This document shows, piece by piece, positions 51,606 to 60,860 of a DNA stretch of 64,000 bases; position 1 is the stretch's first letter, and the number at the start of each line of letters is the position of its first letter. The stretch comes from Xanthomonas sp. DAR 34887 (lineage in GTDB: Bacteria; Pseudomonadota; Gammaproteobacteria; Xanthomonadales; Xanthomonadaceae): positions 1 through 64,000 of the forward strand of contig NZ_CP162490.1 in NCBI RefSeq assembly GCF_041245805.1, given 5' to 3'. The notes under the pieces were generated by a model, which was given only the letters and a program-made list of their open reading frames with translations, ran no database searches and had not been told where the DNA came from. The translations under genes were made by a program, and so were the position numbers.

Positions 51606-54383
51606 ATGCAATCTCGTACCGAACGCCGGAAGACACCGGTTACCTTGCTCGCGCTCTCGATCAGCCTGGCCCTGCAGGCCGGCGGCCTCCATGCCCAGGA
51701 GGCCCCCGCGCAGACCCCGCCGGCGGCCGGTAGCGCCGACGCCACCACCCAGCTGGATACCGTCGTCGTCACCGGTTACCGCGCCAGCGTGGAGAAGGCA
51801 CTGGACATCAAGCGTGCCGAGAAGGGCATGGTCGATGCCATCGTCGCCGAGGACGTGGGCAAGTTCCCCGACAACAACCTGGCCGAATCGCTGCAGCGCA
51901 TCCCGGGCGTGGTGATCACCCGCGACGCCGGCGAAGGCCGCAACATCTCGGTGCGCGGTCTCGGCCCGGACTTCACCCGCGTGCGCATCAACGGCATGGA
52001 AGCGTTGACCACCGTCGGCGCCAGCGACCAGAGCGGCGGCACCAACCGCGGCCGCGGCTTCGACTTCAACGTGTTCGCCTCGGATCTGTTCAATCAGATG
52101 GTGGTGCGCAAGACCGCCTCGGCCGATGTCGAAGAAGGCTCGCTCGGCGCGACCGTGGATCTGCGCACCGCGCGGCCGTTCGACTACGACGGCTTCACCT
52201 TCGCCGCCAACGGCCAGGCCACCTACAACGGCATGTCGCAGAAGGCCGATCCGCGCATCGCCGCGCTGATCGCCGACACCTGGGCCGATGGCACCTTCGG
52301 TGCGCTGATGTCGGTGGCCTATTCCGAGCGCCAGGTGCTGGAAGAAGGCAGCGGCACCACGCGCTGGGCCAACGGCCCCAGCAACAACGGCTACAGCGCC
52401 ACCTCGCCGTTCGCCGCGGCCAACAGCGCCAATGTGTTCAGCCCGCGCATCCCGCGCTACACGCAGATGGAACACGAGCAGAAGCGCCTAGGCGTGACCG
52501 GCTCGCTGCAGTGGAGGCCCAGCGACAGCACCGAGTTCTCGCTGGACGGGCTGTATTCCAAGATCGACGCCAAGCGCTACGAGCACTACATCGAAGCGAT
52601 CAGCTTCAGCCGCGGCCGCTCGCAGGGCGGCAAGCCGGAGATGGTGGTCAACGACGGCTACGTTGATCCCGCGTCCGGCGCGCTGCTCTACGGCCAGTTC
52701 GACAACGTCGACGTGCGTTCGGAGAACCGCTACGACGAGTGGAACACGGTCTTCAAGCAGGTCAACTTGAACGGCGAACACCGCTTCAGCGACACCTTCA
52801 AGATCAGCGGCCAGGTCGGCACGTCCAGTTCCAAGCATCGGAACCCGATCCAGACCACGGTCATCATGGACAAGCTCAACGTCGACGGCTACAGCTACGA
52901 CTACCGCAACAGCCTGACCTCGCCGGTGTTCGACTACGGCATCGACCCGACCGATGCCAGCGGCTGGACCCTGGCCGAAGTGCGCATGCGCCCGCAGCAG
53001 GCCAACAACGACTTCGACACCGGCTCGCTGGATTTCGAGTGGAACCTGGGCCCGAACTTCACCCTGAAGGGCGGCGTGCTGGCCAAGAACTACAGCTTCG
53101 ACACCAAGGAATTCCGCCGCGCCAACGAGACCACGGTGCCGACCTTCGCCAGCGGCACCCGCATCGTGCCCACCGACCTGGTCGCCCTGGCCGGGCTGAA
53201 GGGCATCAGCGGTTCGCCGTCCAACTGGGCGGTACCGGACCTCAACGGCATCGCCGACGCGCTGGACATCTACAGCGGCACCGGCACCTGGACCCTGGCC
53301 GAGCGCGCGGTCAACACCCGCAGCGTGGAGGAGAAGGATCGCGGCGCCTGGTTGATGGGCGATTTCGGCTTCGACATCGGCTCCATTCCGTTCTCCGGCA
53401 ACATCGGCGTGCGTTACGTGAAGACCAGCCAGTCCTCGACCGGCTACGCCACCGTCGGCTCCACCCTGGTCAACACCACGGTCGAGCGCGAGTACAGCGA
53501 CACCCTGCCGTCGTTGAACCTGGTCGCCGAAATCACCCCGGATTTCCTGATCCGCTTCGGCGCCGCCAAGGTGATGACGCGGCCCGGCCTGGGTAGCCTG
53601 ACCCCGGGCGTGACGGTCAGCGTCGCCGGCGGCGCGCGCACCGTCAGCGGCGGCAATCCCAACCTCGATCCGATCCGCGCCAAGACCGCCGACCTCGGCT
53701 TCGAGTGGTACCTGCAGGAAGGCGCGATGCTGGGCCTGGCGGTGTTCTACAAGGACATCGACAGCTTCATCCAGACCACGCGCACCGTCGCCTCCTACGA
53801 GAGCAGCGGCCTGCCGGTGAGCCTGCTCGAGGGCACCGGCGCGGCGGCCAGCGACGACTTCGTCTTCAGCGTGCCGCTCAACACCCCGGGCGGCAAGCTG
53901 AAGGGCGCCGAGTTCAACTACATCCAGCCCTTCACCTTCCTGCCGGGCAAGTGGGCCAACTTCGGCACGCAGCTGAACTACACCTACGTGCAGTCGAAGA
54001 TCCAGTACGTCACCAGCACCGGCGCGCTGTCGTTCAACACCGACCTCACCGGCCTGTCGAAGAATTCGTACAACGCCACGCTGTTCTACGAAGGCGAGCG
54101 CTTCAGCGGACGCGTGTCGCTGACCCACCGCGACGGCTACCTGACCCAGGTGCCGGCGACGGAAACCGGCTTCGACATGCACGGCATGCGCGGCAGCAAC
54201 ATCGTCGATGCCAAGCTCACCTACAAGATCGACGAGAAGGTGGACATCAGCGTGGAAGGGTCCAACCTGACCAACGTGCCGTACTACGAGTGGGTGCAGA
54301 CCAGCGCGAACGGCGCGCAGCTGCCGTTGACCTACAGCGAGACCGGCCGCCAGTATTCGATCGGCCTGCGCTACAAGTTCTGA
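51606..54383 (+). CDS. TonB-dependent receptor (Caulobacter type)
   Basis: The 925-residue receptor has a signal peptide ending LHAQEAP, a TonB-box-like DTVVVTGYRAS, a plug domain (AESLQRIPGVVITRDAGEGR; RGLGPDFTRVRINGMEA) and a large barrel ending YSIGLRYKF. This is the TIGR01782 group, often for plant glycans. The ATG at 51606 is preceded by GGGAGGGGAGG. It lies between kdgK and a giant LamG protein gene, a setting typical of carbohydrate-use loci of plant-associated Xanthomonas. Confidence 0.92.
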   Translation: MQSRTERRKTPVTLLALSISLALQAGGLHAQEAPAQTPPAAGSADATTQLDTVVVTGYRASVEKALDIKRAEKGMVDAIVAEDVGKFPDNNLAESLQRIPGVVITRDAGEGRNISVRGLGPDFTRVRINGMEALTTVGASDQSGGTNRGRGFDFNVFASDLFNQMVVRKTASADVEEGSLGATVDLRTARPFDYDGFTFAANGQATYNGMSQKADPRIAALIADTWADGTFGALMSVAYSERQVLEEGSGTTRWANGPSNNGYSATSPFAAANSANVFSPRIPRYTQMEHEQKRLGVTGSLQWRPSDSTEFSLDGLYSKIDAKRYEHYIEAISFSRGRSQGGKPEMVVNDGYVDPASGALLYGQFDNVDVRSENRYDEWNTVFKQVNLNGEHRFSDTFKISGQVGTSSSKHRNPIQTTVIMDKLNVDGYSYDYRNSLTSPVFDYGIDPTDASGWTLAEVRMRPQQANNDFDTGSLDFEWNLGPNFTLKGGVLAKNYSFDTKEFRRANETTVPTFASGTRIVPTDLVALAGLKGISGSPSNWAVPDLNGIADALDIYSGTGTWTLAERAVNTRSVEEKDRGAWLMGDFGFDIGSIPFSGNIGVRYVKTSQSSTGYATVGSTLVNTTVEREYSDTLPSLNLVAEITPDFLIRFGAAKVMTRPGLGSLTPGVTVSVAGGARTVSGGNPNLDPIRAKTADLGFEWYLQEGAMLGLAVFYKDIDSFIQTTRTVASYESSGLPVSLLEGTGAAASDDFVFSVPLNTPGGKLKGAEFNYIQPFTFLPGKWANFGTQLNYTYVQSKIQYVTSTGALSFNTDLTGLSKNSYNATLFYEGERFSGRVSLTHRDGYLTQVPATETGFDMHGMRGSNIVDAKLTYKIDEKVDISVEGSNLTNVPYYEWVQTSANGAQLPLTYSETGRQYSIGLRYKF

Positions 54384-54493
54384 GGTTTGGCGTACGCGGT
54401 AGGCCGTTGCGGCGCTGGAGGGCGCCGCAACGGTGCAGGACGAACATAGGCGCCGGCCGAATGCCGGCCGGCGCTGCAAAAAGGGAGATGCGG

Positions 54494-57400
54494 GTGAAGC
54501 GTCGGTCGATCGGGATCTGGGGGCTGCTGTGCGCAGCGATCGCAGCGGGCAGTGCCGGCACCGCGGCCGCAGAGGCGCCCGACCTGCTGTTCCGCGTCTC
54601 CGCCGACCGCGGCTTCGACGCCGACATCGCCCAAGGCGACGCCAAGCCCAACTTCCGCGACAAGGTCGCCCTCGTGCCCACCGGCGTGAAGGGCAACGCC
54701 ATCGAATGGGCCGACGACGGCGTCCTCGCCTGGAACGCGCCCGGCAACCTCTACACCCAACGCGGCACGCTGTCCTTCTTCTGGCGTTCGCGTTATCCCG
54801 TGGGCGAAGCCCCGTTCGTGATCTTCCGCGTCGGCTATGCCGACCACAGCAGCTGGGACATGGCCTGGCTGCGCATCGACTGGAACGGCCACGGCTTCGA
54901 TGCCTTCGTCACCGATGCCAACCTGGCGCGCACCCGCGTGTCGTTCACCCTCGACAAGAATCCTACCGCCAGCCAATGGACCCACCTCGCCTTCGCCTGG
55001 GACGAAACCCGCGGCGTGCGCCTGTACGTGGACGGCAAGGAAGCCGCGCGCGCCGAGTGCGCGCAGGCCTGCGCCGACGGCGGCTCGCTCGACTTCGACG
55101 CCGCGCTCGACCAACTCGGCCTGGCCGGGCGGGTGATGGCCCCGCACCAGGTGCAGAGTCGCTACAACTTCCTGCGCGGCAGCGATTTCGACGAGATCCG
55201 CGTCTACGACCGCATGCTCGACGCCGCCGGCGCCGCGGCCCTTGCCCGCCAGCAGGAACCGCGTACGGCCGAACCTCTGCCCGCCGACGCGGCGCGCAAC
55301 GCCTGGCTGCACCGCTACGGCTGGGACCACGGCCGTGCACCGCCGGTGCTGGACGCGCCGTCCACGCGCATCCGCAAGGTCGAGTTCGCCGACGCCAAGG
55401 ACCTCAAGCAGTGGATGTGGAAGGCCACCGACGGCATCGCCGAGACCACCTGGCCCGGCGTCTACAACCGCTCGCGCCTGCCCGGCCGCAACGACTACTT
55501 CCAGCTGCCGGACTGGAACGTCTACGTCGAAGGCGGCAAGGCGCTGGACCTGGCGCTGCCGGACGAACCGTTCAACCGCATCGAACTGCGCGGCGCCGCC
55601 TACGGCCAGGCCAGCTACGCCGCCGCCGGCGCAACGCCCGCGCCGCTGTTCCAGCGCAGCCAGGGCACCGTGCGCAGCGTCGACCAGTTCGAGCGCCGCC
55701 GTGGCGGCCACCTGCGCTTCGTCAACACCGCGCAGGAAACCCCGATCCAGGAAATCTGGGCCTACGACGTCAGCGCCGGTGCGGCCCCATCGAATCCCAG
55801 CGCCACCCTCAGCTACACCGTGCGCAGCGACATCACGCCGGACTACGCCAACCTCGCCACGCTGCGCGACTACATCGCCGGCCGCTACCCGCCGGCCGAA
55901 CGCAGCACCGTGGTCGCGCTGCCGAGCAAGGCGCCGGCGCGCAAGCGCGGCGACGAAAAACCCGCCGCGCCGCCGCTGCCCATCGTGCACGTGTTGATCC
56001 CCTCCAGCCTCGGCGACGCCCCGCCGGACCAGCCGCTGATGCGCAGCTGGTCCTACGGCTGGGAGAACATGCACGACGGCCTGGACGGCATCGCCATCGA
56101 GCTGCCGGCGCTGAACCTGCCGGCCACCCACAACGGCCTGATCCCGCTCAACCTCCGCATCAAGGATCCGATCTGGCCGGCGCGCGACATGCTCGACGTG
56201 TCGGTGTCGGTGAAGCCTGGCCAGGCGCGCACGCTGTGGCTGGACCTGCGCGACCGCATCCTCACCAACGATAGCCTGATGCTCAGCGTCGCCTCCGCCG
56301 CGCCCGGTTTCGATGCGCGCGCGCTGGACGGCGCGCAGATCCGCCTGCTGTTCAAGCCACGCGACCAGGCCAAGGCCGAACACATCGCCGACCGCTTCAA
56401 CCAGGTCAAGGACAACTGGGGCTTCCTGGTCGAGGAGCACACCACCTCCAAGCGCCAGTTGCTGTACGCGCGCCTGGATGCCGACATCCACGACCTGCTG
56501 CGCGTGGACCCGGACAACGCGCTCGGCCGCCAATACTGGAACGACATCAGCTACGGCAACCAGGGCGCGCTGCCGGTGGAGCTGCCCACCCCGCCCAAGG
56601 GCGTGCCGGCCTGGGCGTTCTGGCAACTGGAAGACCTCAAGGCCACGCGCCGCTACATCAACTGGTGGATCGACCAGCGCCAAGTGGCCTACGGCGATTT
56701 CGGCGGCGGCATCTCCGACGATTCCGACCTCACCCAGCAATGGCCCGGCGTCGCCCTGATGGGCGTGGACCCGGACAAGCTCAACGCCTCGCTCACCGCC
56801 CTGTCCGACGCCAACTACCGCAACGGCATGTTCACCGACGGCCTCTCCACCATCGAGACCGACGAACTGCATTCCTACGAAGAAGGCATCAACATCAACA
56901 GCGCCATGCTCTACCTCAACTGGGGCGACCCGCTGACGGTGGAGCGGCTGATGCGCACGGTGAAGGCCTTCGACCGCATCATCCAGGTCAACCCGCAAGG
57001 CCACCTGCTGTTCGCCAGCAACTGGTTCGGCGGGCGCAAGGTCTACCGCGAACCGAACTGGCAGTGGCAGAAACCCTATTCGTTCCCCATCCTGCACCCG
57101 GCCATGCTGCTCGGCGGCTACAACGCCGACCCCAGCAGCCGCCGCATCGTCACCGGCCTGGCCGACGGCTACCTGGCCCACGCCTACACCGACGCCAAGG
57201 GCCAGTGGGCGCTGCCCAACGAGATCAACTGGAAGACCGGCAAGACCCGCGGCGGCAACCTGTTCGAAGGCAGCGGCGGCCCCGACACCCTGCACACCTT
57301 CTGGGCCGCCTACCGCTGGACCGGCGAGGCGCGCTACCTCAAGCCCATCGACTACCGCGTCGCCAACGCCGGCCCCAACGGCCTGTCGCTGCTCAACGAG

Positions 57401-58336
57401 AACTTCCTCGACGTGCTCGGCAAGCGCGACAGCTGGGGCGCCAGCCTCGCCAAGGCCGCGGCCGACGCGGATGCTAACGACACCCCGGACTTCGCCAATC
57501 ACGTCGCCTGGGAACAAAGCGGCGACCCACGCTGGCTGGAAACCCTCTACCGCGCCGAGACCCGCGACAAGCTGCAGAGCTTCTACATGAACACCGAAGG
57601 CCACTGGTGGAGCGACCGCGTCGAATCGCCCACCGTGAACCTGCAACGCGCCCGCCTGGGCGGCGTGGCCCTCAAGCGCAACCAGACCTACCCCGGCCAC
57701 ACCGTCAGCTGGCGCTTTGCCGATCCGGAAGGTGCCGTGCAGGTGGCGCTGTTGCTGCCCAAGCCGCGGCAGGATCGTTTCACCGTCATCGGCTACAACA
57801 CCGGCAAGGCGCAGCGGGCGCAGATGACTGGGTGGAACGTTGCGGCTGGGCAGTGGCGCATGCGTTCGGGTGTCGATCGCGATGGCGATGGGAAGATCGA
57901 CGGCAAGGCCGCCACGTGCAAGTTCGCGTTCGAGAAGAGCGCCGCGATTGAGGTGGAATTCCCGGCCGGCAAGACGGTGGTGATGGAGTTCGAACTGGTC
58001 ACGCCTACGGCGGTGCCGGTCGAGCAGCGTCCGGACCTGGGGATTGGGCGTGGCGATGTGCGGGTGGGTGCGGATGCCATCGAAGTGACTGTGCATAGCC
58101 TTGGCCATGCGGATACGCCGGCGGGGTTTGTGGTGCTGGAAGACGCGCGTGGCCGGGAATTGGCGCGGGCGGCGTTTGCTGGGTTGGAGGCGCCGCGGGA
58201 TTTGGAGCCTAGGACCGCGAACGTGCGGTTGGCTTTGCCGGATAGCGGAAGCGTAAAGGGCGCACGGTTACGCGTGGTGACCGGAGGGGAGATGGCCGAG
58301 GTCACCCAACGCAACAACATGCTGGAGTTGCGGTGA
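54494..58336 (+). CDS. Large secreted LamG-domain protein, probable glycan-processing enzyme
   Basis: About 1,280 residues with a signal peptide (KRRSIGIWGLLCAAIAAGSA ... AAAEAPD) and an N-terminal LamG/concanavalin-like domain (about 30-240, RGTLSFFWRSRYPVGEAP; RLYVDGKEAAR). The middle and C-terminal parts (about 420-1,150) contain alpha-helical and aromatic-rich blocks such as WGFLVEEHTTSKRQLLYARL and YLNWGDPLTVERLMRTVKAF suggestive of a toroid-type lyase or hydrolase, but no named family was recognised. The GTG at 54494 is preferred to an ATG at 54488 because the AAGGGAG leader sits at better spacing. A polysaccharide role is inferred from its neighbours. Confidence 0.65.
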   Translation: MKRRSIGIWGLLCAAIAAGSAGTAAAEAPDLLFRVSADRGFDADIAQGDAKPNFRDKVALVPTGVKGNAIEWADDGVLAWNAPGNLYTQRGTLSFFWRSRYPVGEAPFVIFRVGYADHSSWDMAWLRIDWNGHGFDAFVTDANLARTRVSFTLDKNPTASQWTHLAFAWDETRGVRLYVDGKEAARAECAQACADGGSLDFDAALDQLGLAGRVMAPHQVQSRYNFLRGSDFDEIRVYDRMLDAAGAAALARQQEPRTAEPLPADAARNAWLHRYGWDHGRAPPVLDAPSTRIRKVEFADAKDLKQWMWKATDGIAETTWPGVYNRSRLPGRNDYFQLPDWNVYVEGGKALDLALPDEPFNRIELRGAAYGQASYAAAGATPAPLFQRSQGTVRSVDQFERRRGGHLRFVNTAQETPIQEIWAYDVSAGAAPSNPSATLSYTVRSDITPDYANLATLRDYIAGRYPPAERSTVVALPSKAPARKRGDEKPAAPPLPIVHVLIPSSLGDAPPDQPLMRSWSYGWENMHDGLDGIAIELPALNLPATHNGLIPLNLRIKDPIWPARDMLDVSVSVKPGQARTLWLDLRDRILTNDSLMLSVASAAPGFDARALDGAQIRLLFKPRDQAKAEHIADRFNQVKDNWGFLVEEHTTSKRQLLYARLDADIHDLLRVDPDNALGRQYWNDISYGNQGALPVELPTPPKGVPAWAFWQLEDLKATRRYINWWIDQRQVAYGDFGGGISDDSDLTQQWPGVALMGVDPDKLNASLTALSDANYRNGMFTDGLSTIETDELHSYEEGININSAMLYLNWGDPLTVERLMRTVKAFDRIIQVNPQGHLLFASNWFGGRKVYREPNWQWQKPYSFPILHPAMLLGGYNADPSSRRIVTGLADGYLAHAYTDAKGQWALPNEINWKTGKTRGGNLFEGSGGPDTLHTFWAAYRWTGEARYLKPIDYRVANAGPNGLSLLNENFLDVLGKRDSWGASLAKAAADADANDTPDFANHVAWEQSGDPRWLETLYRAETRDKLQSFYMNTEGHWWSDRVESPTVNLQRARLGGVALKRNQTYPGHTVSWRFADPEGAVQVALLLPKPRQDRFTVIGYNTGKAQRAQMTGWNVAAGQWRMRSGVDRDGDGKIDGKAATCKFAFEKSAAIEVEFPAGKTVVMEFELVTPTAVPVEQRPDLGIGRGDVRVGADAIEVTVHSLGHADTPAGFVVLEDARGRELARAAFAGLEAPRDLEPRTANVRLALPDSGSVKGARLRVVTGGEMAEVTQRNNMLELR

Positions 58337-58567
58337 AATCCGAAAGCGGCGCGCAATCTGGTGCGTTGGCATCTCGGCAGGGCCTTCATTACACCCTTAA
58401 ATGAGCGGTGGTAACGGTTACACCCGCAGAAATGCGGCATAACGTCCCGCGGTGAAGTTGGCACAACGCCGGCGGAGGCAAGGAACTATAGATGTTTCGG
58501 CCGGATTGACGGCGTCTTACGACTCAGCGAGGATTGTGTTATTCCGCGTTTAGGCGGTCCATTAGTA
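58337..58567. other. Junction between the LamG gene and the cassette array
   Basis: No gene or intI remnant was seen here. A perfect 11-bp palindrome GTAACGGTTAC (58411-58421) resembles a LacI-type operator core. The last bases lead into a core-like GTTAGGC. Confidence 0.45.
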
Positions 58568-58574
58568 GTTAGGC
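58568..58574 (+). other. attI: Candidate attI core at the left end of the array
   Basis: GTTAGGC fits the GTTRRRY core consensus and marks the left end of the array. No inverse core or attC-like arms precede it, as expected of an attI. The neighbouring integrase gene normally expected to its left is absent. Confidence 0.4.
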
Positions 58575-58850
58575 GGCAGCGCTTGGCATCTTTGGTGGCT
58601 TCTGTCTTCGGCAACACCTTGGTGGTTTACCGGCCGGCTCCGGTACGCGGTCTTTGCGTAACAGCGATCGTCCCGTTTACCACTTCGCCTTACAACGTCA
58701 CCACTGCGCTGCGCTCAGTGCTTTGGCCTCGGTTGCTCTGCGCGGCAACGCTCCCTTAGCAAGCCACGTGACTTCGGTTGTGGCATGCTTGGCCCAGCGA
58801 TGGTCGTGCTGGGGAGCAGAGGTCATGCGTCACTGCTCTGCGGCACCACC
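58575..58850 (+). other. First cassette, no ORF recognised
   Basis: This is the DNA between the candidate attI core and the first attC. It holds no convincing ORF. Its last 70 bp (TGTGGCATGCTTGGC ... GTGCTGGGGAGCA) are related to the block before the attC at 21,033, so it may be an ORF-less cassette. Confidence 0.4.
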
Positions 58851-58910
58851 GTCTAACTATTCATTCAGGCCGACGCCGCTTCGCGGCGCAGCTTAATTCA
58901 GGCGTTAGGT
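58851..58910 (+). other. attC: attC site 1
   Basis: 60 bp from inverse core GTCTAAC to core GTTAGGT, with the conserved ATTCATTCAGGCCGACG and TTAATTCAGGC arms and a central CGCTTCGCGGCG hairpin. Intact by eye. Confidence 0.92.
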
Positions 58911-58913
58911 CTC

Positions 58914-59192
58914 ATGAAGCCGGTTCTCCCAGACATCTTCTGCGATTTGAACGCACGCATGACTGACAATGGCTACGCTTTGACAAGGGGCTCAATAGAA
59001 GATCTGGCACGCCTTGGACTCACTCCAGAGCGAGCAGTCGGAATACCGTTTACTTTCAACGGCGGCGATGACACTCCTGATGGAGGCGATCCAGTCGAGA
59101 TCGTGTTTGATGGAACGATAGAACGGGATTCAAAGTGGGGTTATCTTGCAGTCTCGGATCCGAAGGGCGTTTACTGGCGGGCCAAGACATGA
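58914..59192 (+). CDS. Cassette protein of unknown function (92 aa)
   Basis: The protein starts four bases after attC 1. FTFNGGDDTPDGGDPVEIVF in the middle and a final beta-rich DSKWGYLAVSDPKG suggest a small soluble domain. No family recognised. Confidence 0.6.
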   Translation: MKPVLPDIFCDLNARMTDNGYALTRGSIEDLARLGLTPERAVGIPFTFNGGDDTPDGGDPVEIVFDGTIERDSKWGYLAVSDPKGVYWRAKT

Positions 59193-59193
59193 G

Positions 59194-59253
59194 GCCTAAC
59201 AATTCATTCAAGCCGAAGCCGCTTCGCGGCTCGGCTTAACTCAGGCGTTAGCC
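59194..59253 (+). other. attC: attC site 2
   Basis: 60 bp from GCCTAAC to GTTAGCC with the standard arms. Intact by eye. Confidence 0.92.
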
Positions 59254-59272
59254 ATTAATAGCAGCATCACCG

Positions 59273-59737
59273 ATGACCCGAGAAGAAGCAGCTGCGTTAG
59301 TGAACTCCGCGATTGATCAACTCGTGCAGAACGACTCTGCGCTGCTTGATCTTGGCGTGACAGAGCGTTCGCTCTCGTATCGACTGGCTCACTACATCGC
59401 GCTATCGGAGGCTATTCAACCGCCACTAACTGTGGACTGCGAGTACAACCGCCACTTCGGAGACCCCAAAAGACTCAGGCTGCCGCCTCGCAAAGCCTTG
59501 GATTGCGAGATTCGCGCAACGACAGTCTTTCCGGACATTCTGGTGCATGAACGCAACACGGATACGAACAATCACGTCGTGCTGGAGCTTAAGAAGCCTG
59601 GAGAAGACATCGCCTATGACGAGCTCAAGCTTCGCGCTTTCCGTGAGGAGCTTGGGTACACGCATACGGCACACGTCATCATTGGCCGTGCAGCCAACGG
59701 TACCATAGTCCGCGAGGTCACGTGGATTGATGGCTAA
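59273..59737 (+). CDS. Cassette protein resembling PD-(D/E)xK nucleases
   Basis: The 154-residue protein has the spacing of a PD-(D/E)xK core: D88 in VFPDILVH and E105-x-K107 in VVLELKK, on successive beta strands, followed by a helix rich in charged residues. Many restriction and repair nucleases and some defence proteins share this fold, but non-nuclease members exist. The stop codon TAA is part of the next attC. Confidence 0.55.
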   Translation: MTREEAAALVNSAIDQLVQNDSALLDLGVTERSLSYRLAHYIALSEAIQPPLTVDCEYNRHFGDPKRLRLPPRKALDCEIRATTVFPDILVHERNTDTNNHVVLELKKPGEDIAYDELKLRAFREELGYTHTAHVIIGRAANGTIVREVTWIDG

Positions 59738-59791
59738 CTATTCGTCCAAGCCGACGCCGCTTCGCGGCGCGGCTTAACTCAGGCGTTAGAC
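59732..59791 (+). other. attC: attC site 3
   Basis: 60 bp ending in the core GTTAGAC. The inverse core reads GGCTAAC, so its second base departs from consensus. Confidence 0.85.
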
Positions 59792-59797
59792 CTTGCC

Positions 59798-60193
59798 ATG
59801 AACAACTATGCGATCTGGATGTTGCTGCTAGCTATTGCCACGCCAGTCGCTGGCGTCGTTGGTTTTGCTATCCAGCTTCGGCAAGTCAAGAAGATCCGCC
59901 TCGAAAATGAAAAGCTACAACTTGAGATCGCCGTCCTAAAGGCTAGCGCGACTGCAGCAGAACAACGAGTCGTACTCCCTACCAATCGAGAAGTGCTTAA
60001 CATCACGCGCCCTGACGGTCCGCTCTTCAGCCGGCCTGATCCAAATCCTGATAGAGAGAAGACCCCTTGGCCAAAACCATCTCTCAAAGAGCGCTTCACA
60101 ACTCTGGCTTTTGGCTTAGTATTCTTGCTTGTAGCTCTGTATTTGCTTTATGAACTTTACCGCTTAGCCTCGTGGCTTTGGGGCAAGGTCTAA
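59798..60193 (+). CDS. Cassette protein with two membrane helices
   Basis: The 131-residue protein has hydrophobic helices near 4-25 and 104-122, and between them a basic coiled coil (VKKIRLENEKLQLEIAVLK) and a Pro-rich stretch (RPDPNPDREKTPWPKP). Function unknown. The stop lies in attC 4. Confidence 0.65.
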   Translation: MNNYAIWMLLLAIATPVAGVVGFAIQLRQVKKIRLENEKLQLEIAVLKASATAAEQRVVLPTNREVLNITRPDGPLFSRPDPNPDREKTPWPKPSLKERFTTLAFGLVFLLVALYLLYELYRLASWLWGKV

Positions 60194-60247
60194 CAATTCA
60201 TTCAAGCCGAACCCGCTCCGCGTGTCAGCTTAACTCAGGTGTTAGCG
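60188..60247 (+). other. attC: attC site 4
   Basis: Begins GTCTAACAATTCATTC; the core is GTTAGCG, with the last base off consensus. Confidence 0.85.
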
Positions 60248-60269
60248 CCCACGGGAGCGCCGCTTCCAA

Positions 60270-60860
60270 ATGACGACAACAGCAAACGACGCTGAATTGA
60301 GAGACTGCTGGGAAAGGTCAATATTTGCCTACGGCACCGCGGAGGTTTTCGCAAAGAGAGCACGCAGCTACCGTAAGCTGCTCAATGCAATATCTGCCTT
60401 AGGCATCGCAGTCCCGCTCCTGCTTGGCGGTGCGGTCATGACCTACGGCACAACCATGCCTTATCTAGCACAGGCCGCATTTGTAGCGGGCAGCGCTGGT
60501 CTCGTCCAATTGTTACTCAGCGGAATGTCCTTGATTTATAGCTGGCCATCGTCGTTGGAGTACGCTTTAGATTCCAGCATAGGAAACAAGGCAATCTCTG
60601 AAAAATTCAAACAATTAGGGTCGCTGGCTAGTAACTTGCCGACGGACTTTGACGCGCGTTATCGGGAGCTGATCGCCGCTGACGACGCGCGACGAGCGCA
60701 AGACGGTAAAGTTGGAGTTAGCGACAAGGAACTGCGGCGCGGGCATCGTGCAGCGCTTAGGCAGTTTCAACGAAAGTGTTCAGGGTGCGGAGTTGTTCCG
60801 CTAAGCATGCAATCAACCGATTGCGATATTTGTGGGAGATTCGAATGGAAAGCGAAGTAG
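60270..60860 (+). CDS. Cassette protein with SLATT-like membrane part and CxxC-x11-CxxC tail
   Basis: The 196-residue protein has two membrane helices (about 43-60 and 68-90) in the arrangement of SLATT-type proteins and a C-terminal zinc-ribbon-like motif C170-xx-C173, eleven residues, C185-xx-C188. The combination defines a family known only from mobile DNA (mobilome CxxC-x11-CxxC). SLATT proteins are predicted membrane effectors of conflict systems. Its last 16 bases overlap the next ORF. Confidence 0.75.
   Translation: MTTTANDAELRDCWERSIFAYGTAEVFAKRARSYRKLLNAISALGIAVPLLLGGAVMTYGTTMPYLAQAAFVAGSAGLVQLLLSGMSLIYSWPSSLEYALDSSIGNKAISEKFKQLGSLASNLPTDFDARYRELIAADDARRAQDGKVGVSDKELRRGHRAALRQFQRKCSGCGVVPLSMQSTDCDICGRFEWKAK

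Noticed and set aside
54371..58108. Very long minus-strand ORF (1,245 residues)
   Set aside because: It is antisense to the LamG protein gene, which has a signal peptide and domain structure on the plus strand.
58337..58567. Integrase gene or remnant beside the array
   Set aside because: No IntI motif fragments were seen on either strand in this short gap.
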